From Earliella scabrosa (Eukaryota > Basidiomycota > Agaricomycetes > Polyporales > Polyporaceae), in NCBI GenBank assembly GCA_022605405.1, contig JABYQQ010000009.1, positions 372,001 to 436,000 on the forward strand: DNA of 64,000 nt, written 5' to 3'. Within the stretch, counting starts at the first letter, position 1. Every line of letters starts with the position of its first letter. The position numbers were made by a program, and so were the translations under genes. Below are positions 1 through 10,927 of the stretch, one piece after another. The notes under the pieces are model-generated. The model was not told the origin of the DNA. It worked only from the letters and a program-made list of their open reading frames with translations, and ran no database searches.

Positions 1-554
1 GGAGCCGACTGTAAGTCGAACAGAGAGAGATCTTCAGTCAGTGAGCGAACGACTATATTGCATAGATAAGTACCTGTAAGTCGAACAGAGAGAGACTACA
101 AGTACTTAGTCAGTAAGTAAGTAAAGAGCATATGTATGTATGAGACTTACTCTTCAGTCAGTGAGCGAACGACTGAAGAGCAGAGGCGAAATGTGAGCTG
201 CTTATATAGACGTAGGGAAGGTAGCTGAGTAAGCGTAGAAAGCAGTCACATGTTAGCCACAAGACGATGAGTAAGAGGCATACGAGGCTATGGTGCGAGG
301 ATGAGTCAGTATGACGCGAGGATGAGCACCAAGTCTGAGTCAGACATAAGGTCTGGAACTATCCGGAACATCGTAGAACGCACTGGTACGTAGAGGTAAA
401 GTCCGGAAAGAAAGAACTAACGTACAGATGCAGAGTTATCTATATATAGTAACGAAGAAGCATAGCCCATGCTGTGCGTCATGTGAACGCATAGCCACAA
501 GTCCATATGGGGACATATCGGTCCGGACAGTGCCGGATAACCCTAAGTTCAACA
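1..554 (-). mobile_element. Copia-type LTR (third family), truncated by window edge
   Basis: Read on the minus strand this starts with TGTTGAAC at 554 and runs to the window edge. It shares the architecture of the two complete Copia LTRs further right: a TATATAAG box, the CTCTTCAGTC stem-loop followed by GTAAGT, a second copy of the GTTCGCTCACTGACTGAAG motif, and a terminal CGACTTACAGTCGGCTCC block. The upstream half differs from both other LTRs, so it is a related but separate family. Either it is the 5' LTR of an element lying outside the window or a solo LTR; this cannot be decided here. No coding sequence is present. Confidence 0.8.
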
Positions 555-729
555 ACACAAGGCATGGCAACCCAACGCTGTGCTAGCCGCTTGGCTATAA
601 CATCTGCAGACGCATTGCTAGACAAGTCATAACAGATGATTATATGCACTGTACCATAATACAACCTCCTCCCTGGGCAGATCGATGGTGGGGTTGCACT
701 AGTGTGATGTGTCCGTGTCCTCCGCGCTG

Positions 730-1956
730 TCACAATTCATGATCCAGCACCGCCTCTTTGTGGTTGTCCACCACCGCGACGACACAGGAGTCGTTACCCG
801 CCAGTCTCTCCCGTGCGGAGAGGACGCGATCAATCCATGGTGTGCGGTAGTAGTGCGACATGCTGATGAGCTTGGGAGTGGATGCGATCCGGACCGTGCT
901 CACTGGGCTGGCCACCGTGAGCGAGACAAGGGTGTGCTCGCCGAACACTGCAGGAACGGTACACGTCCCAATGCCGAGCATGACAGTGGGGTTCTTGCAG
1001 ACGCGCTCCGAGACGACAGGCTCGAACGCAAACGTGCCTTGATTGGCGGTCACATTGAGGATCTGGAGCCTGACCTTGTCGCCGCTGAGCGCAGTGAGGG
1101 AGAGGTAGAAGCGCAGGGTCCAGCTGACGAGGTCGTGCAGAACGACGCGGCGCAGGCGGAGGATGAGGGGCTGGGGTGGGGTCGCATCTGGGTCGTCTGG
1201 CTGGAAGAGCCTCAAGAGGATGACGTTCTCGAGGCTAGGGTGGCAGGCGCACAGGAGCCTCGCCACCCGTATGCGCAAGCTCGAGGTGATCTAGGAGAAG
1301 ATGAGGTGGCTGAGTGTCGGGAGCGGCCGGATGACGCGAAATGTGATGCCTTGCAGGACGAGGTGCCGCAAACGCAGGAACTCGTCCTGCGTGGTCACGG
1401 CGGGGCGGCGTTCCTGCCAGATGGGATCGTTGAGTCCAGCGCCGCAGCATGTGAATGACTCGAGCTTGGGGTGGACGAGCTGGAGGAAGGACCGGAAGCC
1501 ACGGTGATAGTCGGTGCACAGGAAGTGCAGTCCGCGCATTCTTGGAGTTATGGGCATGTGCCAGAACACTCAAAGGCGGTTCGTTGTCCCGGAGTAGTCT
1601 TTGATGGTGACCTCAAGAGGCTGGTCGTCCGTCGTCATTCCCGGAAAGGAGAGTGGGAATAGCCCCGTCGTTGGCCGACATGATGTGTTGCGGGTCGCCA
1701 CCAATCTGCACGGGCGGAGCATTGTACCGCAATCGACGACATGTCTGGGACAATGGAACCAGAAGCATACCAGAACAGAGATGGCGACCAGGCCGCGTCC
1801 GTATGGAATGGTGTTGGTATTCCAGATATTCTGGATATGACTTGAGTCAAAATCTCCGCTTACGGAGCAAGACAGGAAGCCGGAGAAACATATGGTGAGT
1901 GATAGCGATTTTCTCGTAACATACTGAGCATCCACTGACGACTCCATCATGTGCAA
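730..1956 (-). pseudogene. Decayed F-box/LRR-like protein gene
   Basis: One minus-strand reading frame stays open in three blocks interrupted by in-frame stops at 1570-1572 (TGA) and 1291-1293 (TAG). The text between the stops is protein-like. It contains leucine-spaced segments such as LRLRHLVLQGITFRVIRPLP and LILRLRRVVLHDLVSWTLRF, which resemble the leucine-rich C-terminal parts of the large agaricomycete F-box families. No clear F-box is visible at the N-terminal side, where the best frame switches. I read it as a relic of that family, with low certainty about the family and moderate certainty that it is broken. The stops do not coincide with splice-site pairs I could use to remove them. 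Confidence 0.4.
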
Positions 1957-2816
1957 TGCACACCCGGATACTGTGTGCAGAGGGGAGACGCATTAGCGTA
2001 GCGAGAAAGCGAAGAGGGAGCGGGAGGGCACAGGGTGGAGCGGGCTCATCTACTAAGGAGACGAGTAGGCAGAGATAGGGGCTGCATCCATGTGGAACGT
2101 CTAGACGAGCGAGAACTGCAACCAAGGTAAAAGAGACGCACTGATCAAGGGTGGTGAGCAGAGCGGGTGAGGCGAGAGCAACAGCAGCGGTCTGCATTGG
2201 AGATTGTCCACCGAGGGGACAAGCCTTGGGACGAAGGAGGACAATGAATGGTCGGCGGCCACAGAGGTTGCGCTGGGCCTCGGAAACGCGGACTCTGGAA
2301 GCTCTTGCGTGATATCATTTCAACGGAGTTAGTGTGTTATGAAAGGCCTAATTAGTAATAACTATCGAGCTGATGTCCTCGTAGATTTGGAGACTCCTGG
2401 GCCATTCATGAGCGCCGGATTGTCAATGTTAGTATACAAACAAGCGAGCCAAAGACCGCACAAAGTCCGTGATAAGTTCTCCCTTGAATGCAGCAGCAAT
2501 GTCTTGGCTAGTCCCCACAATTGACGAGCACTCCCAGTCGAACAATGCGGTGCAGTGCTCGGCGAGGCTGCGACACAATCGCACTCGTTTCTCCGAGTCT
2601 CCCAGCCTGAGGGCAGGAGCGGGTCAAGTTCCTAGACGGGAAGTCAGAAGGCTCAACATTCAGGGCACACCTTAACAGCTTACCTTTCTCGCGCACCACC
2701 TCGATAGCATCCTGGAAAACTGGGACAAGGTCAGCAAAGGAGGGTGGTATGCTGCGGTAGGCGACGCGTCGGGGCGAAGGGCAACACAGACGTCACATGT
2801 CTTATCAGTGGCTAGC

Positions 2817-2910
2817 TTGCAAGGGTATCTTGGCGTAGTGGATACGTGGTTGTTTGTTCGTTTTGCCCGGAAGCACCGCGTTGGGGGTTCGAATCCCGAG
2901 CGCTGCACCC
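2817..2910 (+). ncRNA. tRNA-like sequence (decayed tRNA or SINE head)
   Basis: It contains an A-box-like TGGCGTAGTGG at 2831-2841 and a perfect B box GGTTCGAATCC at 2886-2896, the internal promoter of RNA polymerase III genes. The 3' end reads CCCGAGCGCTGCACC, like a T-arm strand plus acceptor strand. D-arm-like pairing GTATC/GATAC is present and CGTGGT can pair with ACCGCG as an anticodon-type stem, but with about 24 nt enclosed, so an intron would be needed. The 5' acceptor strand does not pair with the 3' strand. It is therefore a tRNA relic or a tRNA-derived SINE head, not a convincing functional tRNA. Confidence 0.4.
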
Positions 2911-2934
2911 CATTTACTCGGATACATCTGTTCT

Positions 2935-2987
2935 GAAGCGGATACATCCGCGAGACGATCGACCCCGCTCGCGGATGTATCTGCTTC
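2935..2987. repeat. Near-perfect hairpin, 20-bp arms
   Basis: GAAGCGGATACATCCGCGAG at 2935-2954 is the inverted complement of 2968-2987 with one mismatch and a 13-nt spacer. One arm overlaps the premature stop codon of the FunK1 reading frame (2986-2988), so the hairpin marks the break in that gene. GATACAT also occurs just upstream at 2921-2927. It may be a footprint or an end of a small inserted element. Confidence 0.7.
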
Positions 2988-4523
2988 ACTGAGAACCTAC
3001 ACCAAACAGGAAGTCTGGTAGCGCTTCCAAGATGTTCTTGAGCTCATCGACGTAGTGCAGCGCCGTACCAACCTCTCTGAAGACAACGCGATGGTGAGTC
3101 TTCGGAGTGAACGACCTGGGCGCGGCAGAGGATGAAGGAGGGGCGAACGGCTGAGGTGCCACCGCTAGCGGGTTTTGTCGGGAACGAGACTGATCGTAGC
3201 CTTTCTGGGTAGCGGGAACAAGCTCCTTGGGTAGGTCATCGAAAAGGCCGGAAACAGCTTTCGCGCCTGATGCACGTGCAAGCACGGATTTCCCTTGCCA
3301 GTCGATGCCGATGGTCAAGAAGTATTCCTTGTACCGGGTAGGGTTGGAGATGCATTCGTCAACCTTCTTCAACAGCTCCGCAGGTGAACCTTCGAGATGG
3401 GGTATATCCGACCGTCCTGTGTTCTTCAGCTCTCGAATACGTCCTAACCCTTTCTCGATGTCGCAAAAGAGCTGCTCTTGAGTTGTCCGTTCCGACGGGG
3501 CTCCGTCATCGAGCCAGTAATCCTTCAGAGCAAAGTGGTCCCGGCTGATTGATGTCAGATTGTTGGCGTCTTGCACCTCGACAACCTCCCAAACGCGAGT
3601 TGCTCGTCCAGTATAGCAGAGCCCGCTATGCTCGAAGATGGAGCGCACCGTCTTGTAATACTTCTCGCCGACTTGGTACACGTAGCAGATTTGATTCCCC
3701 CGTTCAGGATCGTTGCACTCCATGACGGTAGGGTCAATCCCAAGCTCCTCCGAAGACGCATACATGAACATGAGGATGATTCTGATGCTGAGTTCGAGTT
3801 GCTGTGCACCATGTCAGTTGGGAGAGACGACAGTGGAGATGACGCATACCTCGTTGATGTTAAAGGTTGGCGACACACAAGAGTGGGATGGGCTGAAGTA
3901 CCAGAGAGTCATCTCCTCGTCTTCGATCGAGAACTGAGTATATTCGTGAGTATGTCGGTCAGAAGGACGTGTGGAAACGCACGCTGAACATGTGCTTGCG
4001 CCGAGGATCCACGTTCTTGGTGTAGATGACGCCGCTAAGCAGCTGCCTCCAGTTCTATGGAGAATAAGAGCAGGACATGGAGCGAGAAGTGATCAATTAC
4101 CTGTTGCCGATCAGAGACGTTCTTTTTGTACTCAGCGGTAACGGCCAAATGTGCGTGAGTTAGCTTCTCGGGTGCCACTCCGTCCGTCAGAGGGACGAGA
4201 CAGGCGTCGATCTTGTAATTCGAGCCCGGTTTGGGAGATGCAGTGTGGTGATGCGGACGGTTGATGAGCTGGTACGTGGGCGACCCCAAGGTGGACTTCA
4301 GTGTCGTGGAATTCTTCAGGAGTTCCGAAGCCTTTGCGAGAAACAAGTACGTGGCTGCTTCATCCCCACCGCCAAAGACCCATTGCCCGTGCTCTATCAG
4401 ACCTGCCGTCTCCAAGCTGTTCCTGGCGAGCTCTACCTCCGTGGTGTTGAACTCTTTGCTGAACGACATGTAGTGCGACAGGTATGCTTCCACGTTGTCC
4501 ATCCGCGCAGGCGTAGCTGTCAA

Positions 4524-5300
4524 TATGATATATCACTAGACTGTGGTTACTGATAACCTGCTATACATGCCTATCTCTCCTGAGAGTCTACCAATGCCAA
4601 TGTATTGAGAAGCGGACTGTGATACATTGAGACATGTGTCCTATAATGGATGCACGGCGGGCCTTCGGCTCTGGGTGTTCAAAGAAGCGTCCAAATGCGG
4701 GTTGGCGCCGCCGCCGGGGCGTGCGCCCTCCTTCCCATTTAGACACCCTGGCGCTCCTCCTTCCCGCTCCCAAGCGGAGATTGAACTCAACTCGCATATT
4801 CCGGTCGTGAGAACAGAACCCCGGCGCGTCGGCCACCTGCCCTTTGGGGATTGTATCTACCAACCGCCGAGCATATGTTACGAAGGATGAAACATGTACA
4901 GACGCGTTAAAAACATCAAATGAGGGTGACGATGCGTGGCGCGTGCCTAATTGCTGACACAAGACTCTGGTTCTGACATGTCTAGAACATATCCATCATG
5001 ATGATATATGTACCAGTCGAACAACTTGACATAACATTAGTGTTCTACTGTACTACTGTGAATGTTGTTCTTACAAGTACTGTTCACTCACGTCAGCCAG
5101 CATTGATGTGTCCTGACTTACGACTATCATGTCGTGTTACTTAGTGGGGTCGTAAGAGACTTATAAGTCTTATGCTTCCTAGGTCGCATTAGTTCGCACT
5201 AGAGTTCTAACGCTTACTATACAATAGAATATATTTTGGTCAAGAAGTTACAACGGTTTTGCTATGTTTTACGAGAGCCTCGACGGAGAAGACAGTACGG
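4524..5300. other. Intergenic stretch, no gene supported
   Basis: No reading frame with recognisable protein character was found. The part around 5030-5240 is AT-richer and has short LTR-like words (ACAAGTACTGTTCACTCAC, CTGACTTAC), which could be an eroded Copia LTR, but I could not define ends. Confidence 0.4.
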
Positions 5301-5375
5301 GAGAGCGAGCCGACGAGAAGTACACGAGAGCGAGCCGACGAGAAGTACATGAGAGCGAGCCGACGAGAAGTACAA
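5301..5375. repeat. Three tandem copies of a 25-bp unit
   Basis: The unit GAGAGCGAGCCGACGAGAAG plus TACAN is repeated three times with a period of exactly 25 bp; only the last base of each copy varies (C, T, A). It sits about 175 bp beyond the 3' end of the neighbouring minus-strand gene. Confidence 0.9.
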
Positions 5376-5549
5376 GAGTGGAAAGACAAGTAGGACAATA
5401 TATATATGTAGGGTCGACGCGACATATTTTTCAATGGTATCATACGCGCGCAATCAGAAACACAGGACGGCATTCAAACACGATCACAAGAAAACATACA
5501 TATGGGCGACAACACAATGACACACACATACTTGGCCTACCACGGGCTT

Positions 5550-7913
5550 CTACAAGCCCGTGTGACGTGCCCGTTTTACCGGTGGGATGTTCTCCTTGCC
5601 AGGGAAGGGCCGCTTTGGGCTGTCGTTGGCCTTCTTCGCTTTTCCGGATGCCGCGCGCACGGGAGACGCGTCCGGGCGACGCAGTGCCTTACGGTTGCGC
5701 GTTGGGCGCGACAACGGCAGCGGTCCGAGGACTGTCGGCTGCGCGTCAGGCTGCGGAGACATCACGACCGACACGGTGGTCGACGGGGTGGCCGACGTGG
5801 ATGTTGGCGCGGGCGCGGTTATGACAGCGGTGGTCGGGGCGGGCGCGGACACGGGTACAACCGAGATGGCGGCAGTGACGACCGGGTCCGTCGCGAACAA
5901 GATGGGGGCGAGCGACGTCGACGCACACGCGGGCGCGGTTGTGCCAACAGAGGTCGGGGCGGGTACAGTCCCGGTCGTGACAGCGGTGGTCTGGGCGGGC
6001 ACGGGAACGGGCGTAGCCGGGGGGGCTGTGGTCGCAGCCAACACGGCCGCAGTCGGGACAGCGGCAGTCGGGGCATGCGCGATGACGACGGCTGTGGTCA
6101 ACGCAGATGCGGACGCGGGCGTCGGCGCGGGCGCAACTATGGTGATCGGGGCGGGCGCGCTGGCAGGCGCAGGCGCAGGCACCGACGTGACAGCGGTGAT
6201 CGGCGCGGATGCAGGCACAACGGCGGCGGTGATAGTCGGGGCTTCAGGCATAGGAAGAGCAGGCGTGGGGAGCACTGCAGCCGAAGAGGGAAGCGTGGTG
6301 GCAAGTAGGGGGTCATCCGTGACAAGTGGCATAGGGTTCGGCGGGATCATGAAGGCGTTCGAGCCATTCATGGCAGCGCCAAAATGATGGTCTGCCGGTG
6401 CGTAAAGGTCCGCAGAGAAGTCGTATGAGTCGTAGAGGTTCTGCCCAGAGAAGCCATCCAGCGTCTGCCAGGTGGTGGGAAAGGAAAGCAGCTCGCTGAA
6501 GCTGAACGGTGCATCACCTGGCAAGGCGAACTCCGTGAGAGCATCAGCGCCGAAGGAAGCGACTCCAGTGGCAGCCGGCTGAGAGGTGACGTGCTGAGAG
6601 GTGTCGTGCTGGGCGGTGACATATCCCGACACCGACGATGACGGGGAAGCCACGGAGGGCAACGGCGGCGTGGGAGGTTGCGAGGGCGAGGAAGCCAAAG
6701 GGGGAGAGCGAGGGGAGACATCGGGCTTGGATGATCCAGACCCCGAGGCGTCTATCGTGCCAGGATCGTCCACAGTGGCGTCATGATCTGCGGTCGCAAT
6801 TCTCAGCGCTCGACTCTGGCGCACCTCCGGAGCTGATGCGCAAGCGTGGTCAGCAAAACGACGCGGTCGCAGGGGCACATGACGACTACTCACGGTATAC
6901 GGTCTGCGCGAATTGGATCATAGGCCGGATATAGTTCTCCCGGAAGTCAGGAAACGCCTGAGCGAGCGTGTGGCCAGAAGGCGTCTTCCCGAAATGCATG
7001 CTGGTTAACCACATGCGTCAGCAGTGTGCATATGGAGCAGCAACGGCGATGACATACGCGAAGCTGCGAATCGCCCCGCCCTCCTCAGGCGAGGGACCGG
7101 CGCCGACCAAACAAATGGTCCAGCCCATCTGCTGCGACACGGGGTCGATCAGGCGTTGAAGAGTGTTCGGGCCAGACTCGATGGACCTGAGAATGAATCA
7201 GCAACAACGCACATACCGAAAACATGAGACACATACCGTTGGTACTCGAGAGGAGTGCGCACTTCCTCCGGAGAAGAGACGGTGAGAGCGGCACTCTTCA
7301 TGGCCTTCTCCTCGGCCATCTTCGCGTCAACCTGGGCTTTCACCTCGTTGGAGGCCGCTTCGAAAAGCGCATCGATACGTCTCCGGGTGATAGCTAACGT
7401 CTCCGCACGTTCCAGCTTCCTTCCAAGGGCGTCGCGCTGTGCCTGCAGGTCGTTCTCGACAAGCGCCTTCTTCTCGTCGTCGTAGAACAACCGACAGAAC
7501 ACCTCGTGTGCTTGAGGGGCGCGACCCTTGCCCTTGCTGAGCTCGGCAAGCACAGCGGATGGAAGGGAGTTGGTGGCGCGGGAACGACTCTTGTGGTTCT
7601 GGAACCAGACTCCGAGTTGCTGTCGAGGTGCACAGAATGAGTATTCTCAATCTATCGCAATACATTAGACACTCACCAACTTCCTCTTCTTGACGGCCGT
7701 GGCGAGCTCTTCAGCCTGCTCGGCTGTAAGTGGATCAGCGTGCCCGATGTCAGGGAAGAGCACCTGTCGCTCGGGCCACCAGAGGAACCAGTCGTGACAG
7801 AGCGAGGTGAACCAACTTCCGTACCGGCCGCGTTTGCGCGCGTCCGCCGCGGCACCTTTGCGCTCGCAGAGCCACTGCCACTGTTCGTGAGTCGTCCAGG
7901 AGGGAGGAGCCAT
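5550..7913 (-). CDS. Uncharacterised agaricomycete protein with WFQNH motif and Pro/Ala-rich tail
   Basis: Five exons (7913-7677, 7619-7237, 7186-7058, 7000-6894, 6832-5550) with canonical GT-AG junctions give 712 residues. The first about 100 residues contain SWFTSLCHDWFLWWPERQ, then a basic stretch and VWFQNHKSRSR, resembling N-terminal regions of large uncharacterised mushroom families. The middle carries GKTPSGHTLAQAFPDF. The second half is low complexity, dominated by short APAPTPASA-like runs, and ends in a basic RPTRNRKALRRP...KRPFPGKEN segment. WFQNH superficially resembles the third helix of a homeodomain (WFQNR), but no full homeodomain fold can be read, so a DNA-binding role is only a possibility. 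Function unknown; the gene looks intact. Confidence 0.75.
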
Positions 7914-8052
7914 CTAGTAGGTGAGTGAGCAATGGCACTGACGCGTCACTACACAGTACGCGTACCGGTGTCGACGCGTCGAGGGGTAAAGTACTGAGGC
8001 AAGAGGAATAAGCCTGAGACGCACAAAAATAGGCGGTTTAAATACCTGATCC

Positions 8053-8144
8053 AATTAGGCAGGCGCGGTCCTCTGCGCGTGCCATCGTGCGGATGTGGGC
8101 ACGAGTAATTAGGCAAACGCGGTCCTCTGTGCATGCCATCGTGC
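8053..8144. repeat. Direct repeat, two copies, 54-bp period
   Basis: A 38-bp block beginning AATTAGGCAGGCGCGGTCCT occurs at 8053-8090 and again at 8107-8144 with four differences. It lies between two divergently transcribed genes and could contribute to their shared promoter region (7914-8266). Confidence 0.8.
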
Positions 8145-8266
8145 AATTGGAAGCATGAGCCAATGAGCCAAGATCCTCGCTCGTGGACTTCACCTTATAA
8201 GCCTAGGCGCGACGCCCTTCGACCCCAACCCTCTGCTCTCCCAACTTCTCCCTTCCTCCCGACCCG

Positions 8267-9559
8267 ATGTCCTGCAACGGCACGAACGAGCACGGTGACC
8301 TGGAGAACCTCTCCTCCCGGTCACCGCGCTTTACCTTCGGCCAATTCTTCCGGATGTGGATGGCGCTAATAGAACATTACAACGGTGAGTCTCCGAAACG
8401 CATCGTGCTATATACCAGGGAACTCACATACACGCAGGGATAGCTCCCGACGACCCCATCGAGGACCCGTGTCTTCACTGCTTGCGATGGGTGCTAACAG
8501 GTAAGTCAGCCTTCCTTGACGTGGCGGAGTCTTCCGGCTAATCGTCACCCTCCCAGGCCGTGGTCACGTGCACCTCCCAGACACTGACGACCATGCCGAG
8601 GACGCCGAGACTCCCGCCTCCGCCGATACCTCCTCCAACTCAGACCATCTCTGGAACAACGTGTCTCCACAGTCCTCCTTCCTTGGCGACCACCTTCCTT
8701 CCGTCCTTCCCGTTCCCACTGCACCCGACTCCTCTGTTACCCCTCCCGCCGATGGCACGTCGCGATCCCCTTCCCCTGCTGCCGGTCCCGCCCTCGTCGA
8801 CCAAGGTGTCCAGTTCCCCGGCGTTCACATCTGCCCCGATTGTGGAAGGGTCACCTCCCCCAACAACCCTGATGCGGTCCTCATCTCGTTGGAACCTGGT
8901 GTGACCGTCGACGACGACGACGACGCCCCGGCATCTACCCCGTACCTGTTGAACACGCACACGGGCACCTCCACCCTGTCCGACGCCCAGTCTGTCAGCA
9001 CGTCGTTCACGTACACCACGACCTCGCAATCCGACGCTCAGTCTCCACCCGGCGTTGAGTCCGTGTACAGCACTCCCGAGCTCGTTCACGTCGAGCTCCC
9101 CACGATCAGCTTGACACCTGATACACCCGCTCCCAGCGCATCCCAACTCCCTATCCCTACGACCGCCCCCGTCGCTGTTGCTGCCCCAGTCGCCGTTGCT
9201 GCCCCAGTCGCTGTTGCTGCCCCCGTCGCCGGCCTGTCTACGTCCACCGCGCAGACAGCGCACGCCAACGGCGCTCCCCCGGTCATCGTCCCGTTCTTCG
9301 CGGCACCGAGGAATGTTGAGTGGTGGTACACGGTTGTGGTCGGCCGTCGCGTTGGAGTCTTCGACAATCCGTACGTTGTCATTGCCCCTTACTTGTGTAG
9401 TACACCGCTCACTCTTCTTCTAGGATTGCCTTCCAGGCGGCCATGGAGCGCGTTAGTGGAGCCTCTGGCTCTCGTCACCCGACCCGGGAGGACGCTATCA
9501 ACGCCTTCAATGACGCCTTGGCGGACGGCTATGTCAAAGTGAGGGTTCCGCCTTCGTAG
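8267..9559 (+). CDS. Low-complexity protein with C-terminal RNase H1 N-terminal-like (viroplasmin) domain
   Basis: Exons 8267-8384, 8438-8500, 8557-9370 and 9424-9559 encode 376 residues. The last exon is essential for recognition: spliced residues about 314-374 read WWYTVVVGRRVGVFDN, then a conserved VSGASGSRHPTREDAINAFN and a VKVRV strand. This is the pattern of the small domain at the N terminus of eukaryotic RNase H1 and of caulimovirus viroplasmin (W/FY-V--GR--GVF---- VSG-----F-T-EEA-A). No RNase H catalytic domain follows. The middle is Pro/Thr/Ser-rich with four APVAV-type repeats and a CPDC pair. In mushrooms such stand-alone domains are common and uncharacterised; nucleic-acid hybrid binding is an inference. 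The start codon is the first in frame before the intron. Confidence 0.75.
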
Positions 9560-10170
9560 TGGTAAGATGTTTCACGCTTTCTTCTTGAACGATCCTGGCC
9601 GCTCTCTGTAGTCTCGCATGAACTCCGTCGTCTCTTCTCTGTTTGTGTATGGCTTGCTCTTCTTGTCCGGCCCGTCTGGCCCGTCTTGCTCCTCTCGTCT
9701 TGCTCCTCTCGCCTCGCACCTCTTGTCTTGCTCTTTCTGGTCCTGTCGCACTGCTTGATACTCATAAAACCCCAGTCTCGTTCTCGTTTTCTTGTTCTCT
9801 TATGTTCTCGTACTGCTCGATACGTATTGCATTCCCGATCAAACCCCATATATGATACTGCCCACTCCCAAAAACCAGAAATGGTACCGTCATTCTGTGG
9901 ACGATGTAGCTGAACCGTGTCTACGTACCGTTGCTTTGGACAGTTGTGTAGGCGTACGTAGTTAGTCGTGTAGTGCCGACGATGACCCCAGCTGGTCAGT
10001 GGTAGGCGCGCGGTGCGTGCTGTAGTACGAGGCGCCCTGGCGGTCGCATTAGCACATTTTTACATACAATCACCACGCTCTTTACTGTAGCACGCTCGTT
10101 CAATATAGTGTTCGTTCCCCTGTCTGGGGACCATTATATCCGCTGTCTGCTCCTGAGCATACCTCCCCCC
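9560..10170. other. Intergenic; pyrimidine-rich short repeats
   Basis: A run of CTTGCTCCTCTCGTCTTGCT-like words lies at about 9650-9790, after which there are no further repeats or genes I can support. Confidence 0.5.
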
Positions 10171-10927
10171 ATGGGAAGACGAGCAAAACACACCACTCTC
10201 GATGCTAGGCGCGAATTCAAGGCTGCGCAAGCGAGGGTATACCGTACTTCTGCCAAGTGAGTTTACCCGAATGCAACGCTAATAGCACTCATATATCTGC
10301 AGGGGCAAAGAAGCCAAATCGCGCTCGAATCATCGACAGTACGCCAACAGATGTGCGGTTGCCCGCACGTCCGATGATCAATACGCATGCCCCGCGTTCT
10401 CTTTGATTATCCCGCGTAGCTTACGCATGCGTGCTCAAAGTCAACTGCGAGCATCGTTTGCGATACATTGCGATGGCCCGCTTTTGGGACTGTGGGCGCC
10501 ACCTTACCAGTTCGAGCCGCCCTCGTCGGATGCCCTTGACGGCGTTGTGGTCGAGAAGGAGGGTCATTGGACTGGCCATATGGCCGTCCTGGGTGCATTT
10601 CAATATGGGCAGATGATCGAGGCGGGCTGGACTCGGGCTGCACGGTGGAAAACGGAAGGGGAGGCCGTTTTGAGCGCGGAGGTACAGCGCGAGCTCGTCG
10701 GGAGGATCGAGGCATGGACGAAGCTTGCAGGGGCTCAAAATACAGTTGATGAAGAAGCTCAGGAGGTCGCACTAGACTGGGCAGCTAGACTGGTGATACA
10801 GCTAGTGGACGAATGGGAATGCCGGACACAAGGAGTGGAGGCGTATGCTGACGCTCTCCGGGAGGGTCGCCTTCCATGGCAGCAGACGATGAAAGAGATA
10901 AAACAATTGTACGCCGACGAGAACTAG
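10171..10927 (+). CDS. Small basic-N-terminus protein, unknown function
   Basis: Two exons (10171-10256 and 10303-10927) encode 236 residues. The first about 45 residues are strongly basic and lack acidic clusters (MGRRAKHTTLDARREF..., then KEAKSRSNHRQYANR), resembling a bZIP basic region or a nuclear/DNA-contacting tail. The rest contains LLGLWAPPYQFEPP and a helical, acidic C-terminal half ending WQQTMKEIKQLYADEN. I do not recognise a named domain. It lies about 1.3 kb upstream of the KDZ transposase on the same strand, so it could be an accessory gene of that element, but no element ends were found to prove it. Confidence 0.65.

Larger units (their letters stand above)
2330..4523 (-). pseudogene. 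FunK1 fungal-type protein kinase gene, core missing
   Basis: The N-terminal half is well preserved in four exons: about 4515-4101, 4054-3983, 3933-3850 and 3801-2986, all with GT-AG introns. It shows motifs typical of basidiomycete FunK1 proteins (SPSHSCVSPTF-like exon, IRIILMFMYASSEELG, KTHHRVVFREVGTALHYVDEL). The frame stops at 2986 just where the catalytic HRD-type segment should begin. A further stretch at about 2800-2680, with an apparent intron 2682-2632 and a tail to about 2330, resembles the C-terminal end of the family (FADLVPVFQDAIEVVREK). The kinase core between them is absent and the space is filled by a 20-bp-arm hairpin and a tRNA-like sequence. The first exon seems to begin at a splice acceptor near 4515, so an upstream start exon was not found. 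FunK1 proteins are expanded in mushrooms; substrates are largely unknown. Confidence 0.7.

Noticed and set aside
709..1458. Long plus-strand open frame (about 250 codons) opposite the F-box-like relic
   Set aside because: It is an antisense shadow: rich in Glu/Asp/Arg from reading a GC-rich coding region backwards, with no motif; the protein-like text is on the minus strand.
2841..2897. Calling a functional tRNA gene in the FunK1 region
   Set aside because: A and B boxes are good but the acceptor stem does not pair and the anticodon loop would need an unverified intron.
5502..6387. Gly/Arg-rich and Ala/Gly/Val-rich frames on the plus strand
   Set aside because: They are complements of the Pro/Ala-rich repeats in the last exon of the minus-strand WFQNH gene and have no independent support.
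7024..7057. Apparent premature stop (TGA) in the WFQNH gene
   Set aside because: It lies inside a 56-nt intron (donor GTATGT, branch CTGAC, acceptor AACCAG) that restores the frame.
5300..8150. CRISPR-like or integron-like arrays
   Set aside because: The 25-bp and 54-bp direct repeats are simple tandem repeats with too few copies and no spacers or associated genes; the DNA is eukaryotic.
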